Assembly (NCBI GenBank): GCA_029262775.1
Contig: JAJCYR010000056.1
Coordinates: forward strand, 340,676-404,675
Direction of reading: 5' to 3'
DNA from: Bacteroidota bacterium
GTDB lineage: Bacteria; Bacteroidota; Rhodothermia; Rhodothermales; UBA10348
DNA length: 64,000 nucleotides
Part shown: positions 37,516 to 45,181 of the stretch, in pieces
How the letters are laid out: each line of letters begins with the position of its first letter
Position numbering within the stretch: the stretch's first letter is position 1
The notes under the pieces: model-generated
Databases searched by the model: none
What the model was told of the DNA's origin: nothing
What the model saw: only the letters and a program-made list of their open reading frames with translations
Position numbers and translations under genes: made by a program

Positions 37516-38330
37516 ACTCCCATGGCTTCGGTTGCGGACTCGGTTTCCGGACTGGCCTGGTCCCGGTGCCCGATTCGCACCATCAGTTCCTCGGCTGCGC
37601 TGGCATAGTCCACCGCACCACGGGCATGCGCGTTGCGACTGTACACCGTCCCACCCGGGCCATGCGAAATGGACAGTGTCGTGCACGTCCGAATGATCTG
37701 CCGCATGACGTGCGCGCCGTACTTCTCCCGCATGTACGCCCTGTACGAGCGGTGATTCTGCTTGCGGCCATCGACCATGGTCAACAGGAAGCTGGGCTCA
37801 TCCAAACCGGGGTTCAGCCTTTTGCGCACCATCTGCGCGGTTTGCCAGGTCTGTTCCGCACCGACGACGGGTTGGTACTCCGGCAGAACGGGAATCACCA
37901 CATGATCACTGGCCGTCAGCGCATTGAGACTGTAGACGGTAACGGCCGCCGCGGTATCGAACAGCAGGACATCATAACCGAGTGAGGGGGCATCCCGTTC
38001 AACAAATTCCTTGAGCCAGAGCACATCGACTGGACGCGTGAGTTTCCGCATGCCGGCAGAAAGGGCCGAAGAGGATGGCATGAGGTCAAAGCTACCCGTC
38101 TCGACGATGGGCAAATCGCGGCCCTCCTTGGCATCGGGATCGAATAGAATGGTCGACGACTCGGCGGCATCCGGCTCGCCAACGCCCACCATCCGCGTCA
38201 GGAAGCCCTGAGGATCCAGGTCAACTACCAGGACGTTCAGGCCCGACAGCGCCAAGGCAGCCGACAGGTTGATGGAAGACGTGGTTTTGCCCGTCCCCCC
38301 TTTGTGATTGCAAACCGAAATCGTGATCAT
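37512..38330 (-). CDS. ParA family ATPase
   Basis: MITISVCNHKGGTGKTTSSINLSAALALSGLNVLVVDLDPQGFLTRM. Confidence 0.92.
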   Translation of the reverse strand: MITISVCNHKGGTGKTTSSINLSAALALSGLNVLVVDLDPQGFLTRMVGVGEPDAAESSTILFDPDAKEGRDLPIVETGSFDLMPSSSALSAGMRKLTRPVDVLWLKEFVERDAPSLGYDVLLFDTAAAVTVYSLNALTASDHVVIPVLPEYQPVVGAEQTWQTAQMVRKRLNPGLDEPSFLLTMVDGRKQNHRSYRAYMREKYGAHVMRQIIRTCTTLSISHGPGGTVYSRNAHARGAVDYASAAEELMVRIGHRDQASPETESATEAMGV

Positions 38331-38375
38331 GAACGAGCGCGTGCACCCATGTTGCGGAACGCGCAAGTTAGTTCA

Positions 38376-39827
38376 ATGGATCTACAACATCCAAGGTCGT
38401 ATTTGGCCGCCGTGTCCGTGGCCTGCCTGGCCGGCCTCCTGCTCGCTGCCGCTGCGCCGCCTGCCGTTGTGTCCATAACGGCTCTTCCGTCTCTTCTGGT
38501 CCTCTTTGTGTCCATTAAGCTACTGGCTCCACACCGGGATGTCGTGTGGCCTCTCTTCGCCTACCTTTTCGTGGGCTGGGGCATCTCCTACGGATGGATT
38601 CTGGATCATGCCTGGCCCCAGACGGCACTTGTTTCCATGCTGCTGCTCGCCCTCGTCACCCTCATTGGCGCCATTCTCGCCCGGACAGGCTTCAGGCTGG
38701 CTGGCGTCTTCGGGGTTGTAACGGCCATGATGCTGTATGAAGCCATACTGACCTTCGGGCCCGTCCCCATGCCGCTTGTTTCTGTAGGCTATACGGCAGA
38801 GGGCACGTCGTGGGCGGGACTCGTGTCTCTTTTCGGCATCACGGGCGTGTCGTTTCTGATGTGGGGGCTCGCCGCCCTGGCTGCGCAGCGGCGCGTGCGG
38901 GTTCAGATTGCGGTCGCGGTGTTGTGGGTCCTGGCCGCAGTATCCGGGCTTGATGAGCGCATTGGACATTTCCCTTCGCGCCACGCACCGCCCCTTTCCA
39001 TTGTGCTGGTGCAGCCGGGTACGTCTTCGGAAACCTGGGCGGATATCTACGACGATCAGCGTGTGGAAGCCCTGGTCGCGCTCTCGGGCGCAGCCGACGG
39101 GCTCTGGATCTGGCCAGAGACGGCGCTGCCGATTGGAACCGTCAGCCGGCAGGATTCGCTGCTCAGGCGGCATGCCTCCACAGATGTGATCTCAGGTGGC
39201 ATTGTTGTCGGCGACGGTGGCGACGTGCACAACGCGGCGGTGTACTGGCGGGCGCCGCATCGACCGGAAAATGAACAGTTGACATGGAATGGAAAACGGC
39301 GATTGATTCCGCTCGTTGAATTCATTCCAGGTCTTGCGTGGATGCCTTGGCTGCGTTTCCTGCGCGTGGACAGTGGGGGCGCTCTCGGGTATTCGCCGGG
39401 CGGGGAGCGAGCCGTCTGGAACGCCGGTGACCTTCGCGTGTCCGCTCTGGTCTGCTTTGAGAGCCTCTTCGCCTCAGAAGCCCGGGCAGCTGCGCTTGGT
39501 GGTGCTCAGCTGATCGTCGTGCTGTCGAATGACGGGTGGTGGGAGAGCGACCGTATGCAGTTGCAGCACAGGGATATGACGGCGCTTGTCGCGCGCGCGA
39601 CGGGACGCACTATCGTCATGGCCGGCGTATCCGGGTGGTCCGGAGTGCTGTCCGAAACGGGGCGCATGGTAGATGAGATGCCCATGGGCGAGGCGTCCTC
39701 GCTCCGCACGGAAGTTCGGCCCCATCCCCGGGATACATTGTATCTTGCGGCGGGCGAGTCTTTTTCGGCGTTGTTTTTCCTGGTGGTAGTGTGTTTGAGT
39801 TTGATGCAGTGGAAAAGGCATGATTAG
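38376..39827 (+). CDS. lnt: Apolipoprotein N-acyltransferase
   Basis: Multi-TM N-terminus; LWIWPETALPI (Glu), NGKRRLIPLVEFIPG (Lys), ALVCFESLF (Cys), VLSNDGWW. Confidence 0.92.
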   Translation: MDLQHPRSYLAAVSVACLAGLLLAAAAPPAVVSITALPSLLVLFVSIKLLAPHRDVVWPLFAYLFVGWGISYGWILDHAWPQTALVSMLLLALVTLIGAILARTGFRLAGVFGVVTAMMLYEAILTFGPVPMPLVSVGYTAEGTSWAGLVSLFGITGVSFLMWGLAALAAQRRVRVQIAVAVLWVLAAVSGLDERIGHFPSRHAPPLSIVLVQPGTSSETWADIYDDQRVEALVALSGAADGLWIWPETALPIGTVSRQDSLLRRHASTDVISGGIVVGDGGDVHNAAVYWRAPHRPENEQLTWNGKRRLIPLVEFIPGLAWMPWLRFLRVDSGGALGYSPGGERAVWNAGDLRVSALVCFESLFASEARAAALGGAQLIVVLSNDGWWESDRMQLQHRDMTALVARATGRTIVMAGVSGWSGVLSETGRMVDEMPMGEASSLRTEVRPHPRDTLYLAAGESFSALFFLVVVCLSLMQWKRHD

Positions 39828-40416
39828 TTTTCTTGTACCTTTTGTTTTGGCATCGGCCAGCCCAAGGCGCCGGCACCTCGTTGCGCAGCTGATCCGCGAC
39901 GCCCAGTACGACGTTTCCGATTCGGAAGAGCAGTTTCTTCCGGGAGAAGAGGCGCCCATGGCCGTGACGCGACTCGCCCGCGAAAAAGCGGAAACCGTAT
40001 CTGAAAGACACCTGCCGGCGCTGGTGCTGGGCGCAGACACGGTAGTTGTGCTTGACGGCACCATTCTCGGAAAACCGTCCGATGCGCAAGATGCCGCCCG
40101 TATGCTGGCCTCCCTCTCCGGACGCACGCACGATGTGTATACGGGCATCGCGCTGGTGCATGGGCCGACTTCGCGCGTCGTAACCGAAGCTGTCTGCACC
40201 CGGGTCCATTTCGATACCCTGTCGGACGAGGAGATAGCAGCGTACGTCCGCTCCGGCGCACCCCTGGACAAGGCCGGAGCGTACGGCATACAGGACGACA
40301 CGGGAGCCCTTTTCGTGCGGGGCATAGACGGAGATTATTTCAATGTGGTGGGTCTACCGCAGAACAGGCTTTACAGGCTGCTTCGGGCCTATTTCAACGA
40401 CCTGGTCGCCCCATGA
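39820..40416 (+). CDS. maf: Maf family nucleotide pyrophosphatase
   Basis: FVLASASPRRRHLV, LGADTVVVLDGTILGKP, SGRTHDVYTGIAL, KAGAYGIQDDTGALFVRGIDGDYFNVVGLP. Confidence 0.96.
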   Translation: MISFLVPFVLASASPRRRHLVAQLIRDAQYDVSDSEEQFLPGEEAPMAVTRLAREKAETVSERHLPALVLGADTVVVLDGTILGKPSDAQDAARMLASLSGRTHDVYTGIALVHGPTSRVVTEAVCTRVHFDTLSDEEIAAYVRSGAPLDKAGAYGIQDDTGALFVRGIDGDYFNVVGLPQNRLYRLLRAYFNDLVAP

Positions 40417-41150
40417 GCGCCTTCCCGAATATCTCCGCCCTGCTCATTCAAGCTCGGACTGAAGCGGATATGCTGCAGCAGGAGCTCGATTGCTTTCTGG
40501 AGCGGACGCGCCTCGCCGATGGTCAAATCCGGACGCGGAATGTAGTTACTGACCCGTTGGACGAGGACCTGCCGAGTGGCTTCGATGTCGTGTTCATTGG
40601 GGGGGCTGGCGAATTTTCGGCAGCCGACGACCACACATGGATACCTGGCCTCCTCGAACGGGTACGCCGTTTGGTCCGCTCAGGCACTCCCCTGTTTGGC
40701 TCGTGTTGGGGGCATCAGATCATAGCCCGCGCGCTGGGTGGCCGCGTAGAACACGACTCCCTGAGAGCCGAAATGGGATGCCTACCAGTCGAACTTACCG
40801 ACGCCGGCCGCACCGACGCCCTTTTTTCAGGATTTCCGGAGACTTTCCTGGCCAATATGGGGCACCATGACCGAGTCACCGTTCTTCCTCCGGGTGCCAT
40901 CGAGCTGGCGCGCAGTGCCACGCAGCCTTTTCAGTCATTCAGAATCGCTGGCGTGCCGGTATACGGGACGCAGTTTCACTCCGAGTTGGACGCTGCCCGG
41001 GAGAAAGAGCGGCTCATCAGGTATCAGAAGTATTACATGGATGAAATGCCGGATGCGACGGCCCTGCAGGGGGTTATGGATGCGCTCGCCGAAACCACAG
41101 AAGTAGATCATCTCCTGTACGATTTTCTGCGCACGTTCACTCAGGCCTGA
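40413..41150 (+). CDS. Type 1 glutamine amidotransferase
   Basis: PLFGSCWGHQIIARALGG (Cys nucleophile), VYGTQFHSEL (His/Glu). Confidence 0.92.
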   Translation: MSAFPNISALLIQARTEADMLQQELDCFLERTRLADGQIRTRNVVTDPLDEDLPSGFDVVFIGGAGEFSAADDHTWIPGLLERVRRLVRSGTPLFGSCWGHQIIARALGGRVEHDSLRAEMGCLPVELTDAGRTDALFSGFPETFLANMGHHDRVTVLPPGAIELARSATQPFQSFRIAGVPVYGTQFHSELDAAREKERLIRYQKYYMDEMPDATALQGVMDALAETTEVDHLLYDFLRTFTQA

Positions 41151-41169
41151 TAGAGCCTGCTACTGAGAT

Positions 41170-42150
41170 TCAGCCCGTGAAGCCGGGGTGGATCATGACA
41201 TCGACAATTGAACGCCGCGGCGTCGGCGCACCGGACGCACCGCTGCTTTCCGCCATGCGCAGGAATATCTGCGGCGTACCCTGCAGGGAGAGTGCTTTTC
41301 CGAGTTTTATTCGGACGTGCCCCAGATGTAGTGGCCTCGATGCCAGCGACACGACCAGATTCTCACGTGTGGCTGCGATAAGGCCACTTTCCAATGCAAT
41401 TCCTCCCTGGAACCACGATAACATTCTATCGCCATGCGTCACAAGCACACCAAACACAGCTCCTTCCGATTCGGCGAAGAATGAGGAGGCATTGAGCTGC
41501 ATTCCACCGGGAATTCCGTCCCGACTCCGTACGCGGTTTGGATGTCGCCACATAGCCTCCTCCTTTGCCAGCAACCGGACATCTTCCCTGTTTTCTTCAA
41601 CAATCTGCAACACGATCCGCATGTCCTCCGGGCTGATCAGAGACATCGTTGCGCCCTTTCGCTCCATTTCGTGTTGAACAGATGCCACGGTTCCCACCGG
41701 AGGAGGGAGAACTGCCTCGTGGGGCGCAACCGTTCGTCGGGCCAACAGGTATTCCAGCGCCGAGGTGTCTATATCCCGACCGCTGCGCGCGTCTACATCG
41801 ATACGGGCCAGCAGATCGGGATCAGACAGATCCGGAAACCTGGATACACGATAGGAAAACCCAAGTGCCATGAGGGCGAATGTCAGGTTTTGGAGTGCCG
41901 CACAGCAACTCATCAGCATGCATCGATCCTCCGGATCTATCGCTGGAAGCCCCCTGCTGCGATCCGCATACAGAAAGACCGATGCATCGGTGACCCGAAA
42001 CAGCCACGGTTGGGAATTATGGGTCGATGGCGCAAGCACGGCAAACTGAAGCGCATACTTGAGCTGAACGTGCCTGGGCGCATCGAATGGGAATCTGCCG
42101 GGTTTCACATCCCTCGGACTATCTCGGATACGCTGCTGGGAAAGCGGCAT
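41170..42150 (-). CDS. Nitroreductase-like protein (Acg family)
   Basis: LKYALQFAVLAPSTHNSQPWLFRV, MLMSCCAALQNLTFALMALGFSYRV. Confidence 0.8.
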   Translation of the reverse strand: MPLSQQRIRDSPRDVKPGRFPFDAPRHVQLKYALQFAVLAPSTHNSQPWLFRVTDASVFLYADRSRGLPAIDPEDRCMLMSCCAALQNLTFALMALGFSYRVSRFPDLSDPDLLARIDVDARSGRDIDTSALEYLLARRTVAPHEAVLPPPVGTVASVQHEMERKGATMSLISPEDMRIVLQIVEENREDVRLLAKEEAMWRHPNRVRSRDGIPGGMQLNASSFFAESEGAVFGVLVTHGDRMLSWFQGGIALESGLIAATRENLVVSLASRPLHLGHVRIKLGKALSLQGTPQIFLRMAESSGASGAPTPRRSIVDVMIHPGFTG

Positions 42151-42171
42151 GCAAAGGTGCTCAGTTGTACG

Positions 42172-42909
42172 TCATTTGGCATCGCGCAGACGGAACCGGA
42201 TGGGAATGGCCATCCGGACGCGAACGGCACGGCCTCGCTGCATTCCCGGCTTAAAGGATAACTGCATCACAGCGCCCACGGCGGCTTCATCCAGTACCTG
42301 TCCGGCGCTTCTCGCAACCTCTGGAAGCGAAGGCTTGCCGTCGGGCAGTACGACAACCTGAATGACGACGAGCCCTTCCAAGCCGGCTTTTCTCGCGATT
42401 TCAGGGTATTCAAGATATTTGTACACCTCTTGACTGCCGCCGATGATCGTTGGCATTTCCTCGACAACCACGAAGATCTCCATCTCATCTTCCTCCGGCC
42501 CGTCGTCCATGGCGGGAGTGGGTGGCGGCGGTGGAAGGTCTGTGATGGCCGCATCCAAATCGAGCATGGCATCAAGATCCAACTCGACTTCTTCGAATAC
42601 GTAGTCATCAGGAACAACGACCGGCACAGGTGGCCGAGGCGGCGGCGGCGCTTTGATTTCCTGCTCCGTCTGGACAATTTCTTCCATCTGCACAGTTTCC
42701 TGTGCCGTCAAGGTAATATCCAGTCCTTCTCCTGATGGCCGGAGATCCATGCGGACCATGGTGGTCATGAGCGTGAGGGAAACCACAAATCCAAACATGA
42801 CTTTCGTCTCGTAGTGAACTTTGTGTTCGAGGCCCGCATTTTTCTTGGGCCTGCGCGGATTGTCGTAAAGCAGGCCCTGGTCAGGATGGGTTTGTTGTGT
42901 AGCCCTCAT
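42172..42909 (-). CDS. tonB: Energy transducer TonB
   Basis: N-terminal TM, Pro-rich APPPPRPPVPVVVP, C-terminal YPEIARKAGLEGLVVIQVVVLPDGKPSLPEVARSAG...DEAAVGAVMQLSFKPGMQRGRAVRVRMAIPIRF. Confidence 0.92.
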   Translation of the reverse strand: MRATQQTHPDQGLLYDNPRRPKKNAGLEHKVHYETKVMFGFVVSLTLMTTMVRMDLRPSGEGLDITLTAQETVQMEEIVQTEQEIKAPPPPRPPVPVVVPDDYVFEEVELDLDAMLDLDAAITDLPPPPPTPAMDDGPEEDEMEIFVVVEEMPTIIGGSQEVYKYLEYPEIARKAGLEGLVVIQVVVLPDGKPSLPEVARSAGQVLDEAAVGAVMQLSFKPGMQRGRAVRVRMAIPIRFRLRDAK

Positions 42910-43027
42910 GGCGACCTCCTTGGGTGCGTTGGAATCATGCTGGATTCACACGCAGTGTACGGAGACACCTATCTCATGGTCGCCGGGAGACGTCTTACAC
43001 GTATGCGGGTGGGGGGCGTGAAGCGAC

Positions 43028-43044
43028 GTAGGGAAATTTCCTAC
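43028..43044. promoter_or_regulatory. Near-perfect 17-bp palindrome, candidate regulator binding site
   Basis: GTAGGGAAATTTCCTAC in the 194-bp intergenic region upstream of tonB. Confidence 0.4.
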
Positions 43045-43103
43045 ATCTGGCTCCTGCATGTGGACGCCGGGACATTCAGGCCTCTACTTGTTCAACATCC
43101 CGG

Positions 43104-43754
43104 CTAGTCGGAGCGCTCACCTTCCACCCACTGCACGGCATGCTGCATGAGCTCGGCCGCGTTGCCGAGGTTCAACTTCACTTTTATCCGGGCCCGATAG
43201 GACTCCACTGTTTTGACCGACAGGTGCAGCCGTTCTGCAATATCACGTGTGCCGTATCCACGGCCCGTCAACTCAAACACTTCCAGCTCCCTGTCGGACA
43301 GAATGTCCAGTGGCGATTGGGCAAGCCCTTCGTGACCTGAGGCCATGCCGAGGAGCAGCCTTTCATTGATTTCCTCGGAGACGTAGATCCCACCATTCAC
43401 GATGCGTCTGACGGCTTTCACGATGACGTCACCGGCCTCCAGCTTCATCACATAGCCACGGGCACCCGCCCGGATGGCACGTTCAGCATAGAGCGATTCA
43501 TCGTGCCGGGAAACAACGAGCGTTTTCACGTCCGGCCGAATGGCATGCAGTTGTTTGACGAGCTCAAGTCCGCTCATTCCCGGAAGTGAGATGTCTATGG
43601 CTGCCACATCTGGATTGAGTTGTTCAATGAGACTCAAGCCCTCCTCAGCACTGGACGCCTGGCCGATGACTTTGATATCAGACTCTGCCTCCAGCGACAT
43701 CACCAATCCCTTTCTCATCAGCGGATGGTCGTCAATTACAACTATTTGAATCAT
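43104..43754 (-). CDS. NarL/LuxR-type response regulator
   Basis: IQIVVIDDHPLMRKGLVMSLEAE, DVAAIDISLPGMSGLEL; LSDRELEVFELTGRGYGTRDIAERLHLSVKTVESYRARIKVKL. Confidence 0.96.
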   Translation of the reverse strand: MIQIVVIDDHPLMRKGLVMSLEAESDIKVIGQASSAEEGLSLIEQLNPDVAAIDISLPGMSGLELVKQLHAIRPDVKTLVVSRHDESLYAERAIRAGARGYVMKLEAGDVIVKAVRRIVNGGIYVSEEINERLLLGMASGHEGLAQSPLDILSDRELEVFELTGRGYGTRDIAERLHLSVKTVESYRARIKVKLNLGNAAELMQHAVQWVEGERSD

Positions 43755-43768
43755 AATTCCGTTTCGGA

Positions 43769-45106
43769 TTATTCAGGTGAAAGGACACATCGCACACGGG
43801 TTCCCCCGTCGGGCCTGCGTTCAATGGTCAGGATTCCCCCGATCACACGGGCCCGGTAGCCCATGATGTCGACGCCCATTCCGCGGTCCTCTGACAAGGT
43901 GTCCGGAAAACCTATTCCATCGTCATCGATTGTGATTTCGAGGGCACGCCCCAGATCAGTGACAGACACGGTGACCAGGTTTGCCTGTCCGTGTTTCACG
44001 GCATTGCTGACCGCCTCCTGCGTAATCCTGTAGAGGTTCGAAGCGGCGCTGCTGTCATCCACACGAATGTCACCGTTTATTTCCAGTGTACAGGCAACGT
44101 CGAAAAGCCGTTCAGCATTCCTGCACAGGTTTCGGAGCCCAGCAGTCAGTCCATCCCCCTCCAATTCGACCTGAATCAGTCCGTGGGCCAGGTTTCTGGC
44201 CATCTGGTCCGATTCACGGATCAACTCGGTAATTTCCTGTGCCCGTTCTGCAAAGCGGGAGTCTTCCTTTTGCATTTCACGGGTCATGTTCTGGGATATA
44301 AGTCCAATTCCCGTCAGCATCTGCCCCAGGCCGTCGTGCAGATCCTGCCCAATTCGCCTGCGCTCCTGCTCAGATATGCGCAAAACCTCGTGCTCGAGGC
44401 GCCGACGCTCAGAGATGTCCCTCACGACCCCCGTAAAATAGGTTTTGCCATGCCGCCTGATCTCCGATACGCCGAGGTCCATGGGGAACAGCACTCCATT
44501 TTTTCTGCGGCCCGTGACCTCACGTCCTATACCGATGATCTTGGCCACACCGGTTTCCACGTAATTCCTGATGTAGTCGTCATGACGCTCACGGTGTGGC
44601 ATGGGCATCAACATGGACACATTGCGCCCCTTGACCTCGGCGCTGGTATAGCCAAAGACGACTTCAGCCGATCGGTTGAACGACTCAATGATTCCCCGGT
44701 CGTCAATCAAGATGATCCCATCGACTGTGGAATGAAATACAGCGGCAAACTCACGCTCCTTCATCTCACGGATTCCGACGCGGCGTTCAATAAACGGAAG
44801 ACGCTCTGCAAGGTCGTCCAGACCACTGAAAAGATCGTCAATGTGGACGGCATCATGAATCATGTGTGCGAGCGAGGCATGCGCAAGGCATACACGTTGC
44901 TTCTCATACTCATACCCGCCGCCGAGATTGTCCACCAACCCCTCGGTGCCCACTATCAGAATCAAATCCGCATCCAACGTTTTTTTACCGGGTGCGCAGG
45001 CCGGACCGCCGTTTACTTCCAGAACAGTGTGACCGCGCGACCTGACCAAACTGGAAATCCCTTCCGTGGACGTATTGGAACCAATGATCAGGACCTGCAT
45101 GCACAA
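43769..45106 (-). CDS. PAS-domain sensor histidine kinase, HisKA_3 (NarX/DegS) type
   Basis: PAS IILIDDRGIIESFNRSAEVVFGYTSAEVKGRNVSMLMP; EQERRRIGQDLHDGLGQMLTGIGL; ITQEAVSNAVKHGQA. Confidence 0.95.
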   Translation of the reverse strand: MCMQVLIIGSNTSTEGISSLVRSRGHTVLEVNGGPACAPGKKTLDADLILIVGTEGLVDNLGGGYEYEKQRVCLAHASLAHMIHDAVHIDDLFSGLDDLAERLPFIERRVGIREMKEREFAAVFHSTVDGIILIDDRGIIESFNRSAEVVFGYTSAEVKGRNVSMLMPMPHRERHDDYIRNYVETGVAKIIGIGREVTGRRKNGVLFPMDLGVSEIRRHGKTYFTGVVRDISERRRLEHEVLRISEQERRRIGQDLHDGLGQMLTGIGLISQNMTREMQKEDSRFAERAQEITELIRESDQMARNLAHGLIQVELEGDGLTAGLRNLCRNAERLFDVACTLEINGDIRVDDSSAASNLYRITQEAVSNAVKHGQANLVTVSVTDLGRALEITIDDDGIGFPDTLSEDRGMGVDIMGYRARVIGGILTIERRPDGGTRVRCVLSPE

Positions 45107-45181
45107 TCTGCGTTGAATGCTTTGGTGTAACGGTCCGAATATAAAGGAAACCCAACTGACAGACGGACCAAACAGGACCCC

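Noticed and set aside
43991-45130. 379-aa plus-strand ORF
   Set aside because: Antisense to the HisKA_3 histidine kinase.
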